64,000 nucleotides of DNA from Hyphodiscus hymeniophilus (taxonomy: Eukaryota > Ascomycota > Leotiomycetes > Helotiales > Hyphodiscaceae): the NCBI GenBank assembly GCA_016508695.1, contig VNKQ01000006.1:1240001-1304000 (forward strand), in the 5' to 3' direction. Numbering within the stretch: position 1 is the first letter of the stretch; each line of letters begins with the position of its first letter. The position numbers and the translations under genes are program-made. Positions 1-11,349 of the stretch are shown here, piece by piece. A model generated the notes under the pieces. The model saw only the letters and a list, made by a program, of their open reading frames with translations, made no database searches and was not told the origin of the DNA.

Positions 1-33
1 TATCTCGTCATTTGCTGATATCTTCATTCTCAG

Positions 34-2273
34 ATGCCGTCCTTGCCAACATTGTTGGTCAACTTTCGTTGAACGGTGATGAGCAGGCCATCAACGTCAC
101 TACTGGCGCTTCTGGTACCTATGCCAGCGTCGCCACTGTTTCGAAGACAGGCTACACTCCATCCACTGAGCGGTAAAGTGATCCGATCAATCTCACAACT
201 CTTTTTCTAATCTGTGCTCAGTTACACACCTCCTTTCAACCGTCCTTTCGCTGGTCGTGTCGAAAATGACGATGTCTTCCAGGATGATGTCTACCAGGCC
301 ACCACCCCATCTCGTCGTTCGGCCTTTTCTGCAACTCCATCCGGAGGAAGCAACGATCGCCGAGAGATCATCAAACGCAGCAAGAACTGGCGCTCTGGTT
401 CCAGCAGCGATAGTGATGACGAGTCTGTTGGTTTCTCACCAGCTCTCAACCGTGGCACTGCTCGCAGACTTTCATTCGGCGGCAATACCCCGATGGTCGT
501 TCGTGCCGATGAAGCTCAGGGAGTTTACCCACCATCTTGCTGCGTTTTCGTTGCCAAGTAAGTCCTTCTACACCATTGGTCGGCATTTGCTAATTTTCAA
601 AGCCTTCTTCAAACTGAGGGTGAGGAAACTCTTCAGATGGCCGTTACTCAAGTCTTCCGTGAATTCGGTCCGGTCTTCGTTAAGATTCGTCGCGATGCTA
701 AGCAGATGCCATTCGCTTTCTGCCAGTACACTGTGAGTACTCTGATCTCTGTTCAGAACTTTGCTGACCGGAGTCTTAGACATCTGAGCACGCTGATCGA
801 GCTATCAAGGAGGGTCGTGGTCGTTTGATCAAGGGTCGTCCATGCCGCTGTGAGAAAGCCAAGGCTCATCGTGAGTTTCCCCTTCCCCACGTTTGTCAGA
901 TGACTAACCTTCTCCAGGTCTCTTCTTCGTTGAACGCAAGTTTGGTCCTGTCCCCACTCCCACGGAGGTTCGCCACCTTCTTGATACATATGGCGAGATT
1001 GAATTCTGCTACACCGCTTCCCACGTTGAGCGTACTGCTCTCAACCTCAACGAGGGTGTTATTCTTCAATTCAAGCTGTATGACGATGGTCAGAATGCTC
1101 AATCTGTAAATTCTTTCCTTTTGGTTCTTCTCACGATCAAGCTGATACTTCACAGGCGTTCCGCAACCACGATATGTGGAAGTTGGTTGCCATTGCTGGT
1201 ATGAACTCTTCGGCCCGTGGTGCCATCAACGTTCGCAATCTGATTGCTACCGATACTGCCCGTGCCTACTTGTCTCGATACGAGACCGACAGACGTTCAA
1301 TCTTCGTTGGCAATCTTCCTGCTGGCGTAACCGAAGACAGCATCAAGAAGCTCTTCGAGCCGTATGGCAGTATTGAGGAGATTCTTCTTCGTGAGACTTC
1401 CTCCAAGTTTGAGCGTAAGTTCAACTCTTCCCCCATGGAGAACGTCTTCTAACTTTGAACACAGCTTTTGATCGCGTTTACTTCGCATTCATCCAATTCG
1501 AGTCTGTCATGGCTGTCTCCAGCATTCTCGCCGTCAAGGTGTGTATTTGTCATCCAAGACAAGCTGCTTTTACTGATCATTCTCAGACTGGATTTGTCCT
1601 CGAGGGCAGATCTCTTCGCATCTCTCAGAAAGATTCTGAGAATGGTGGCCCAAAACGCACTACTCGTAGCAGCCTCGCAACTCAATCTGGTTCAAGCTCC
1701 TACGCTTATCCGTCGCCAGCTTCAGCTACCCATTCACCTCCTGCTCATGGCTCTGCTGCCTCTCCCATGTCCATGGCTCCTCCGGCTTACGGTGCTTCTC
1801 CATACGCTTGGGCACCATACGGTAGTCCTTGCAATTACTACCCTGGCAACGTCTACTCTGATGGTCAGCACTTTTTTCAGCCTCCGTCCTACCCCGCTTA
1901 CTATTCCTACCCTGCCAGCCCGGCCTACAACACCACCTCGCCCACCACAGCTCAAGCCTACCCTGGCAGCCCGGCCTACAACACCACCGCACCCACCACT
2001 GCTCACGCCGGTGACAGTCCTGCCGCTACTCAGTCTTACTATGGCGCTTATCCTAGCTATCCGGCTTACCCATACTCTCCTCAACCTTACTGGGGTGCCT
2101 CTGGTCCAACTGCCGCCGCTCAACCATATGCTTCGCCCGCCGCATACCCACCCGTCTATTCCGCCTATTCTCCTCCAGTTGCTTCCAGCACTGTTGCCGA
2201 TGATCGCTCAGCTACTCCAACTCCTGTTGGTCATGATGCTGTCATCGCTGAGGACATTTTGGTGTCTCATTAG
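34..2273 (+). CDS. RNA-binding protein with three RRM domains (5' end outside window)
   Basis: Partial gene. The upstream part, including the start codon, lies left of the window. Visible exons: 34-172, 222-557, 603-732, 780-870, 918-1105, 1156-1414, 1465-1538 and 1587-2273, about 634 residues, all junctions in frame with GT-AG ends. There are three RRM-like modules. The first has RNP2-like CVFVANL and RNP1-like MPFAFCQY. A degenerate middle one starts near RLFFVERKFG. The third has RNP2 IFVGNL and RNP1-like VYFAFIQF. The C-terminal tail after the last RRM is low complexity, rich in Ala, Pro, Ser and Tyr, and contains a duplicated 51-nt unit. The N-terminal part is Ser/Arg-rich (RRSGSSSDSDDES-type). 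The protein probably binds mRNA. I do not recognise a named orthologue, and the Mei2/Pin4-like comparison is only a guess. Confidence 0.85.
1908..2009 (+). repeat. Tandem 51-nt coding repeat, 2 copies
   Basis: Two adjacent 51-nt units (1908-1958 and 1959-2009) in the last exon of the RRM gene. Each encodes 17 residues, the first starting YPASPAYNTT and the second YPGSPAYNTT. Only a few bases differ between them, so the duplication is recent or homogenised. It preserves the reading frame. Confidence 0.85.
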
Positions 2274-4424
2274 ACGACAAATACTCAACAATCTTTGAAG
2301 TTGACCTGGTCCTTCTTAGACGCATTTGCTGGACGATTATTTCATGTGCTCATGATGTCACGGTTTCTTTCTTGATGTTCCCTCAGTTACCTCTACACCA
2401 CGTCTGATCAGCTACTCTCGGATTCGAGACCCTGTATCGGACATTGCTTACCGATTTTAATTCTCTGTACATATTTTCCAAGTTTCTGTCATTGGCTTAA
2501 TCATCTTGCCAGGACAGTTACATTGCCCGTTTCCCTGCTCTTCTTGCTCCATTTGGACAAGCTTGTGGTAGGATAGGGACCAAAAACAAACTTGCTACCT
2601 CTGTACCATCACTCAAACTGTACCTAACCAGTTGCGAATGGTCTTAAACCAAAAAAATTGAACATTAGTTCTCAAAAGAAATCCCTTTGAATGTGACACA
2701 TTGAGTGCTCGTGATTTTCTCGAGTCAGCATTGGCCACGGCATTGCTCAAGAACTACCTTGACTGGAATGCATCAAGTAAGAGCAAGCGCCACTTGATTG
2801 CCCTTGAAGTTAATGAGCAATTGATTGTTGAGCTCTGTTGAGCTTCCGTCGATGTCAAATGCTCTGAACTACTCGAGCGAGACGGAACCGAAGCAGGTAC
2901 CAGGAAAGGCAGCTAAGCGGCATGACTATTTGATGTGCTAGGGATAAAAGAGACTCTCAACAGAATCAATACAGTTGTGGTGGGGATAAAGCTCCATTTA
3001 TTTCGTATTTCGAACGACCGAGATGTCCAGCAAAGGTACGGCGAATTTTCTACCCACGAAGTGGAGACTCACTTCATCGACAGGAATGGTTCGGGAAGAT
3101 CAAACAACTAGTCTACCAAGGGACCATAGGTCTTGGGTTCATCTCAAGTAGCCAAGATATGCCACTCCTTTGTCGTGAGGAGCTGCCATCAAGGACGTGA
3201 AAGTGGAGGGAATTCCTGACCGGCAAACAATCTGAATTAAAACATCGGAGGAGTGGGATGTTACGGGATACAAGTCAGTCATTGGAGTATTCACAGCGGT
3301 TGTGAAGACTACAATGGATGTGATATAACGCATTGTCAAGAGAACGTTGAGCGCTTGCTCAACGAGGATTTGGACCTTCGAGAAAGTGGTAAAGTTGTTT
3401 GTTACCATTATCTGTAGAACTTAGGTCCTAGGCCCTTGTGCTGAGACTTAATCCTGTTTGACTTTAGAATGTCGTCGGTATAAGACGAGACTTGGGCTGC
3501 TGTCTTTTCCAAATTTACGAGGCTTTGTCGACGTGAACCCAAATTCCATGTTTTGCAGGCCCGAATTATTCATAATCTTGGCCTCCCTCATTCCCAGGCT
3601 CACAAATTACACTCTTTCCTTCTTATATTTGATTGCCAGTCTATCAAACCCATTATCTCCTCCACTTATTTGAAGAATCATTTGTTATATAACTCGCAAC
3701 GAGTACTTCCCCGAGCTCTGTACGGGACGCTTGATCCGAAGTTGAACTCACTATCTCTGGCATTCTAATGGATTGTTCCCCTTTCGTATGAACTACATCC
3801 TCCTTGGAGAAGCCGACCAGTCAGGATGGCGGCAAGATACCATCCCAATCACCACCAGTCATACGTTCCTCCCAACTTAAGGTTCGGGGATTGAACCCGC
3901 TCGGCACTCAAACACTCCCAGGATTTTCATTGTGCAGTGTCAACCTACACCCCTCTGAGTAACTCAAGTTTCCGTGCATGCAACAACGTCAAACCTGCCT
4001 CGTCAATCGAGGTACTACCCAAAGTCGTCAACATAATCTTGTCTATCACAGCGGAAGCTCTCGAACTTTCCGCTGCTCTTTGTTGACGGCAGTTTCCCCC
4101 ATCTTTAAAAGCCGGGTCATTGATGGCACTGCAATCTCTTGAAAGAAGGCTCAAAGGCACAAAGGCCCTTCCTTGTCCGTCTCAGCAACGCTGCCAACGC
4201 AAGAAAGATCCCTTAACAAGTGATTGTTCGCATTAAATCCCTCGAACACCTCGAACAAAGAGAATTGCGGCCGTTGACTCAAATTCGGGGAACAAATCTG
4301 TTTCCATTCGGTTTTAAGTATAAAACTTGCGCTCTCACCGTCCTTGTTGCACAATACAAAGTCATACATCAAACTTCCCACCAAAGCAACCACCTGATTT
4401 GAACTATACAAAACGACAACAGAA
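2274..4424. other. Intergenic, no gene supported
   Basis: About 2.15 kb between the RRM gene and the small Cys-rich ORF. Short ORFs on both strands show no splice-joined continuation, no recognisable domain and no convincing start. The first 200-300 nt presumably contain the RRM gene 3' UTR. A TATA-like element sits at the right edge (4319-4325). Confidence 0.5.
4319..4325 (+). promoter_or_regulatory. TATA-box-like element (TATAAAA)
   Basis: TATAAAA lies about 100 nt upstream of the ATG at 4425, a plausible core-promoter position for the small ORF. The link is only positional. Confidence 0.4.
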
Positions 4425-4712
4425 ATGCGTCGTCCAAACCACACCTGCCGAATCTGCGAGTGCAGCCACGGTCCCTGCTTCAACATGCACGGAGTCGAAT
4501 TTCCAGCCAGTCCATCGGGACATTGCGTTACCTGCTTGTGGGTCAAGATCAATACTTTTGGTGAGAAGGGGGAGGAAGCTGTTGAGGAGGAGATAACTGC
4601 TGAAGAGAAGACAACTGCTGAAGACAAGGAACCTGCTGAGGCCAAGGAACTTGCCAAGGAGAAAAACCCTGCCGAGGAGAATAAAGCTGTTGAGGAGAAG
4701 GCTGACAAGTGA
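4425..4712 (+). CDS. Small Cys-rich protein with acidic Lys/Glu-repeat tail (hypothetical)
   Basis: Single-exon ORF of 95 residues with a TATA-like element about 100 nt upstream. The first 40 residues contain six cysteines: CxxCxC near residues 8-13, Cys18, and a CxxC at 34-37. The two CxxC pairs could bind zinc in a ribbon-like way. From about residue 47 the chain is almost only Glu, Lys, Ala, Thr and Asp, in an imperfect repeat of 6-7 residues (AEEK, AEDKE, AEAKE, AKEKN, AEENK), which predicts a charged helical or disordered tail. There is no signal peptide or membrane segment. I do not recognise the family. The ordered cysteine head followed by a repeat tail suggests a real gene, but an isolated ORF this short could be chance. 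Confidence 0.4.
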   Translation: MRRPNHTCRICECSHGPCFNMHGVEFPASPSGHCVTCLWVKINTFGEKGEEAVEEEITAEEKTTAEDKEPAEAKELAKEKNPAEENKAVEEKADK

Positions 4713-5333
4713 AAGCTTTTCGACGCTGACGCAGATGTAGGATAGGCTGATAGAGCAAGTTCCCTAACGTTTGTATTCCGTATCTGACTTCCATTGAATA
4801 ACGATTTCGTTTGAGAAGAAAGGATTCATGTCTAGAAATAACGAGGCCGAGTGAGATTATGTGAAAACAATCGTGATTTGTACTATTGATGATGGAGAGA
4901 TTGTCAATTAATCAACGCTAATGCCTTACATGGAAATATCTTCTGCGTCCTGTGACTTTTGAGATATATTTACCACATGCTACTTGCAAATGAGCAGCTA
5001 TTGACCGAATTCCCATCTCGAGAATGCAAATAATTAGTTTTTGGTGTTTCTCGGCGATGCCTTGGAGGGTCCATTCAAAAACCCTACTGAGCCCGGTCGT
5101 GTCTTTTCCGCCAATCAGGTCGCTTTCTCCGAGGCACTTGTCACTTGTGTGGGTGGTGGGGCAATTTCGATGCTGCAATCGAATTGCTAAAATCTGCCCG
5201 ACGTCCCATTCGTTTTGCTTTTCACTTACTCCCCACCAAGATCTTATTCTGTTTTCCCTTTCATCACAGCTTTCGAGAATATTTCTCAAGACTACAGGCA
5301 AGAGGGTCCATTGACGAGAACTCGATTGACAGA
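4713..5333. other. Intergenic, no gene supported
   Basis: About 620 nt between the small ORF and the first ATG of the transporter. Overlapping short ORFs on both strands have no recognisable content. It presumably holds a 3' UTR and the transporter promoter and 5' UTR. Confidence 0.5.
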
Positions 5334-7824
5334 ATGGGACAACCTTCAACGCAGGTAAGTTCCCCGCCCCGAATGCTTTTTGGACGACGTTCTGGGTTGC
5401 GAAGACCTTAGAAAGGCTTCTCCTCCTAGGCAAATAGCGATAGAGGACATGCGCTGACAGATTTTCCAGGCTTCGAATGCCATCATCTACCTCACCTATG
5501 GAGCATTCCTGTGCGTACTAGCTGTGATTCTGCTGGGCCGAAAGCAGATATATTCGTCAGGTTGTGGAGCTGATAGACTTTGCAGGGTATTTGGGTGCTA
5601 CATAGCATGGCGATTGAGACATCAGACGAAGGTACAGACTGCAATACTGGAGGCTCACTCCCTCGAATCAGAAGCAATGGCTTACAAGTAACAGGGAGAA
5701 TACCTCTCTGGAAACAGGACTCAGACTGGTTAGGCAATCTCTGCGCAAGCAAACAATGTCCCTGCTCCAAAGCGCATCGCTGAGCTTTGAGGGATCGATT
5801 CTCACCTCTCCATAAATCTCTGACTGGATATATGCTAATTGAAGGCAGCATTTCCATTGGCTTTGAACTTCATTGCGTCTGGTTAGTACAAGACCAAGTC
5901 CGAATCATACTCGCGGCAGCAAGAATCGTCAACCCAGCCTACACACAAGACGTGGGAATACTTGAGAGAGAATGAGTTGTGAAGAGGTTCGTATTCAGAA
6001 ATATACCGCTGGCCTGCTTGGTTTCTTCTCCTCTATTCTTTCACAGATCAGAAAGAGAAGAGATCGAGGAGGTCAGCGCGGCTTCACTACGGGCGCGGAC
6101 TCGATGCACATGAAAGATCCAACTCTGGTATACAGAGAGATTTTGATCTGCGGAGATGAAGCTGAGATTGCACCGTAATACTCGATCAAGTTAATGCTTG
6201 CGTGGGAAAGTGTCTGCCGCTTTGATGATTCCCCTTCCCCCAATCCAACACATGACTAACCGCCTCCTCCCACAGCTCTTGGATCTGGGATACTTTTCTC
6301 ATACCCTCAACTCGCTACCATCACTGGTGTGCAAGGCGTGGTCATCTATGCAGTCACCTCGGCAGCTCCTCTCATGATATTTGCCTACCTTGGACCCATC
6401 ATCAGGAAGAAGTGTCCCGAGGGCTTCGTTCTGACTGAATGGGCTAGACAGAGATATGGCTTGGTTACGGCACTATATTTGAGCTTCCTGACGCTAGTTA
6501 CTATGTTTCTCTACATGGTAGCTGAACTTTCTGCCCTACAGCAGATCATGACGGCCTTGACTGGCATGGATGGCTTGCCGATGGTGATAGTAGAGTGTGC
6601 TGTGACAACTATCTATACCTGTAAGTCATCCAGAAACATCCATGCAATCTCCATAGCTAATGTTTTTCAAGCTCTAGGAGGATTTAAGATCTCCTTCATA
6701 ACGGATAACATTCAAGGAGCAATGGTGATAGCGCTCAGTACGTCTCCTTCCCTTTGGCTTTTCCTCGAATCATATTTACTCCAAACATTTTTTATTAATA
6801 CCCCGTAGTCATCATCGCAACCATAACGGTCGGCGTCGAGACTAAAATCGACAAGTCCCTCATCGGTCCATCCGGCCTGACGGACGCCAGCCTTCTTGGC
6901 TGGCAACTGCTCTATATTCTTCCCGTTGCCGTTCTGACAAATGACTTCTTCCTCTCCAACTTCTGGATCCGAACTTTCGCCTCAAAGACCGACAGGGATC
7001 TCTGGATCGGCGTCTCCATAGCCGCAGTCGTCACGCTCATAATCCTCACGTTGGTCGGTTCCACAGGGCTTATTGCAGCATGGTCTGGAGCCTTCGACCC
7101 AAACAACCCAGATCAGGATGGCTCTATCGCTTTCTTTTACCTCTTGGAGCAACTACCTGCCTGGACTGTAGGGATCGTCCTCGTCATGGTAGTCAGTTTG
7201 AGCACAGCCGCTTTTGATTCCTTCCAATCTGCAATGGTATCAACTGCCTCGAACGACCTCTTCCGCAACAAACTCAACATCTGGTATGTCCGCATCGCCG
7301 TGGTATTGATTATCTTCCCCGTCGTTGTACTCGCCCTAAAAGCGCCTTCAATTCTGCAAATCTACCTTATTTCTGATCTCGTCTCCGCCTCTACCATTCC
7401 CGTTCTCATCCTTGGCCTCAACGATCGCTTCTATTGGTGGCGAGGTTTCGAAGTCGTCGTCGGTGGTTTAGGGGGGATACTCACGGTATTTATTTTCGGG
7501 ACTATCTACTTTGGGAGTGCGCTTCAAGGTGGCCAGTTGATTCTGCTGGAGCAGGGTCTTTATGGTAACGATTGGAGTGCGTTCGGAGCATTCGTTGCTG
7601 CGCCTGTTGGGGGACTGCTCTGGGGCTGTGGTGCGTTGGCTTGTAGGTTGACTTGGCAGTGGGGGTATGCTAAGTATACGGGTACGAGATTTGAAGCATT
7701 GGATAGGCCTGCTTATTTGAACAGGCATGTGGACGGCCAAGGAGAGTACGCGGATAGTGATGAGATCCACGAAGAGCCTAGAGAAGGCTTGGTTGTTGTC
7801 GACCACAAAGGGAAATTCTTCTGA
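5334..7824 (+). CDS. Sodium:solute symporter family transporter (Dur3/urea-permease-like)
   Basis: Multi-exon model: 5334-5354, 5470-5510, 5586-5631, 5695-5728, 5849-5881, 6276-6620, 6672-6737 and 6809-7824, giving 533 residues. The first five exons are only 21-46 nt. I placed them because, joined in frame, they rebuild a first membrane helix (NAIIYLTYGAFLVFG) followed by the YLSGNRTQTAFPLALNFIAS region typical of this family. Later segments include LGSGILFSYP, the conserved CPEGFVLTEW-RQRYG region, and about a dozen hydrophobic helices with the SLSTAAFDSFQSA stretch. Family members (SSS, TC 2.A.21) move small solutes with Na+ or H+. The closest functional class I know is urea/polyamine-type Dur3, but the substrate is inferred. 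Intron 5 (5882-6275, 394 nt) is unusually long for this window. It is a plasma-membrane protein by family. The tail after the last helix is acidic. Confidence 0.85.
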
Positions 7825-8079
7825 AATTCCTAGCTGATCAAAGGTAGAGTTGAGGGTTGTGGGGGATTTGGGATTGGAGACAGGTGTTATTAACAGTATG
7901 AGTGAAGTCAAGGACGGTGACGGTGGAGTCCTGTCAGAGAATCAAATCGGTCAAATTGCGTCAATGGTGAGGATGTCAGGACTTCGAAGAGGAGTCATAT
8001 GTCCTTTGGATATTTTATAACCAGTACACATAATCTACATTCTTTTACAAATATTTTTAAAACACTCTAATCCTCTCAT

Positions 8080-9027
8080 CTATTTCTTACCACTCAACGC
8101 TCTCCTCTTCCATTCCTCCACATCTTCCAAGGTCGATTCTTTCGTAGTCCCCCAAAGCTTCCATCCCTCAACCTGCCACCTATGGACTTTCTGCTGCACA
8201 ACCACATATTCCAACACATCCTTACTCTTCTCTGACCCCTCCACCACCTTTCCCCCAACCTCTTTCGTCAATCTCTGCTTACTCGCAATCCTCACAACAG
8301 CCTGTCGAATCGCCATACCGTCCATTCCCGGAATCAGTGCCCCGCGATCAGCAACCACCTTCGGACTTCCATTGTACTTCAACAACTCCCACTTCAAGAC
8401 CTCGCCTTTCTTACGCCCCGCTATCCTCGCCCGGAAGCTCTCGAAGATCCCCTCGGTACATTTTGCTTTCAGGGCGTTAACGTTGCCTCTCGCAAACGCA
8501 CTGTACATCTCGGTGTGAAGTCCCATAGCTATAGGACGCATGGAGCGGCGGGAGATGGTGTATGATCTGTTGTACCAACGTTTTCCAGCCTTTGGGGAGC
8601 TCCATTTGACCATTAGGAGGGAGCCGAGGTTCGTGAGTCTGGAGCGGGTTTTGGTGTATTGGAATTTAACATATCTTCGCGGGCTCGTGAATAGGGAGGA
8701 TAGTTTCATTATCTGGGGAACGAAAGTCTCTTTTGGAGCCGTCTGTCAGCCATTTGTCCTGTCCCCGTCCAATTGTACTGCAGCGAGGGAGTAACGGGAA
8801 GCATGGAGCTTACGATCTAGTAACCCCATGTCAGAAGGCATTTCTCCTGTAGCCATCGCTTCTTTCTGTAGCACTCTTATGCTCTTCTCTTGCCTTTGTT
8901 TGGGCCGTACCCCTTGCGGTTGCAGTGGACCGGCCCATCGTGGTGCTATTTGGGAGAACTGACGACGGGAGAGAGACGAGGAGAGGCCAAGGGATTGAAA
9001 GACCGGCCGTCGTAGTGATTGCGCCAT
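8080..9027 (-). CDS. Mitochondrial Mba1/mL45-like protein (Tim44-type domain)
   Basis: Two exons on the minus strand, 9027-8814 and 8729-8080, giving 287 residues. The start is the ATG at 9027, giving MAQSLRR. It begins a basic Ser/Arg/Leu-rich leader that fits a mitochondrial presequence. I preferred it to an in-frame ATG further upstream because the upstream peptide does not look like a leader. The intron (8730-8813) was placed so that GLLDQTFVP reads continuously; this matches the GLL-x-TF-P pattern of the Mba1/mL45 family. The C-terminal half (about residues 95-285) has the alternating basic strand/helix character of the Tim44/mL45 fold. Family members dock the mitoribosome at the inner membrane (Mba1) or are large-subunit proteins (mL45). 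I cannot tell which of the two this is. Confidence 0.6.
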
Positions 9028-11349
9028 GGTGAGGGGAGGTTCAACGAAGGTGTTGAAGTCTTGGGCGGGACTTTTTTGTCGGCGAAAGTTGATGGAAGCG
9101 CCGATGGGTGGACCTTGCACTTTCGACCCAAAATATCCAGCGGCATCTGCACAACATTCTCTTCCTCTTCCCTTCCCTTTCTTGATTTATTTCTCTATCA
9201 ACCCTAATTTGCTGGATGCGTGACTGGTTAGTAACCTTGAGTCCTCCAAATTTTTCGAGTGGCGCCACGGAGTCGACATCTTCAGAGCTGTCCAGGAAAA
9301 GAGCAAGCAACCTTTCCACTCTATGATCAAATCTCCTGCATAGACTTTTTCGATTCCGAGATTAGAGACCACATTTATTAGGTTTAAACAGCTTCGTTCA
9401 GCTCGCAGCATTTCAGAATTATGCAACTTTTGAGCTTCATTTGTCCTTTCAGCTCGACACGACAGGTTACAACCAAGAACATGCATTTGATCATAGCATC
9501 ATAAGCCTGATTCTGTGCTATTGGCGTATATAAGTATCAGGATTGATTTGGGGCTATGTAAATCATGGACCGAGCCAGAGAGGAGAGGTTCCAGTTGGGG
9601 ACCTGCCATTACTTCTTACTGTAGGTGGATTCTTTGAGCGGAGTCAGGATGACGCTTTCCTGCAGAGCGCCTTGAACGAGGTGCTTGGCTACGATTTTGG
9701 CAGTTCGTCATGGAACAAATGATTGCTGCCCATATCGCTGATTAATAGATACTATATCCACAGGCAGGGCATACAGGTTCCCACTTTTGGAGAGACCGGT
9801 GTGATATCGTTCCCCGAAGGCAAGTGGCCATCAGATGGAGCAGTTCACGGTAAGTGTTTTCAGAACACTTTTGCTTTTGCTCAGGTTCCTTCCAGGGCTG
9901 GCAGATCTCCTGCGGCTTGGCCATATACCTACCCATTCACTAAATGTTTGGATTGATTCTGATCAGTGCTGTTTAAGAATTAAAGTCATTGTATTCTGGT
10001 TACGCTTCGAGATTGATGCCACTTCAAGTTCTTTACAATTCAACTTGGCTGGGCTTGATACTTGGCTGTGTATGATGTTAGTCTACTCAGTTTTTAATGC
10101 AATCAGCTACCAATGCTCAGCCTATCACCGGTGTGCCTCGTAAGTCGATACACCTCTCGATCCGTTGGCGCTTGAAGTAGTAGCTCATGGAATCCTACCC
10201 ATGAAATGTGCGTCTTCAGTTCTCCAAGCTTTGTATTCGGCTCATTTTCTATGAATGTAGCTTCTTGCTCGGCGGCGCAACGGGATTTGGAACCGATAGG
10301 ACAGTCATAGGACGCATCAGCGGCGGCTTACATTTTGTCACTTCCGGCAGTGGTATGGGTTGAAACATCGGTAGTGGTCCCTATATACCGTGTGTATCAC
10401 ACCTGCTCTGTCATTGGAAGCCGCCAAATGGTCTCAATAAGAGGCAATCTGGTCATTTTCAGTCTGCTCAGAGTGTATTGCATTAAGTATGGGAAGTAGA
10501 CTTTTGGAAGCACTTCAATGTGTCGCGTGCTCGGTCTTTGAGCGCTGCGTGGATGTGATGCACTGGATTAAGCTTTGGTAGAAGTAAGATATTATTATAA
10601 ATTCAATGAGTGTTATTAATTAAAGTCCGATTACAAGGTTTCTTAGACAACAACAAGCACAATATATACTCTTAAGTGGCTCAAACAGGTACTGGTAAGG
10701 ACTCTGTTTTATCTACATAAAGATTGGCAGTGCTTCACTGCTTCAGCACTTGCAGGAGCTCTCACTCGGAAGCCACCTGAAAGAACTTAAAACCCTTCAA
10801 AATAGTCTTGGTTAGTGAGTATATTGTCAGAATGGTTGAAATAATGTGGGTAGTATAATAAAGATGTGATAGCAAATGCAAGTCAAGAGGAGGTAAATAT
10901 AGTTTGTAAGGTCCAGATTTCGGAGCCTACGGCCAAACTTTGTAAACTTAAGTAACATGTTTGGAATCAATTGTATACGTTTGATCGATTCACTTTATCT
11001 CATTTCACTAAAAGTTTCATTAGTTTATAATTTTAGGTTCATGATTACTTCCATATCCTGTTCAAATCGGAGTTCCGCTATCGTCCTGGCTTGTCCTACC
11101 CACTTGCAGAAAATCCGGGGTAAGCCATCGCTAGAGCTCAGAGAGCAACGACCCCTTTTCCCCTCACATACAACGACAAATCTTCCTCACCACCTCCTCT
11201 AATTTCTCCCTCCCCTCGAGTTCCCTCTCACTTTCTCGCGTGCAATGCGGCAGCACATGCCGTAGCCCCTCGACCTGGCTTCCCAACGCCGTCTCAATCC
11301 CCGCCTCACGCACGCGACACCTTTAGCACTGAACCCTCCCAATGCCTCC
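9028..11349. other. Intergenic, no gene supported
   Basis: About 2.3 kb between the mitochondrial protein gene (start at 9027, minus) and the Eos1-like gene. ORFs are short and none joins across plausible introns into a recognised protein. The part around 10550-11060 is AT-rich. The left edge holds the promoter of the minus-strand gene. Confidence 0.45.

Noticed and set aside
1468..2298. 276-codon alternative-frame ORF over the RRM gene tail
   Set aside because: Shadow of the Ala/Pro/Tyr-rich repeat region. The other frame carries the RRM and splices correctly.
3855..3905. tRNA-like T-arm (minus strand GGGTTCAATCCC)
   Set aside because: The stem has a mismatch, and no matching acceptor, D-arm or anticodon arm could be folded around it.
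5972..6178. 68-codon ORF inside transporter intron 5
   Set aside because: The flanking exons join in frame (FIAS to LGSG) without it, it has no recognisable domain, and adding it would break a conserved segment.
9723..10143. Possible gene in the 9.0-11.3 kb gap
   Set aside because: Short ORFs with no shared frame, no splice-joined domain and unremarkable sequence.
10255..10370. Gly-rich short frame (LLGGATGFG-like)
   Set aside because: Looks like a dinucleotide-binding loop, but the frame is open for only about 35 codons and nothing joins to it.
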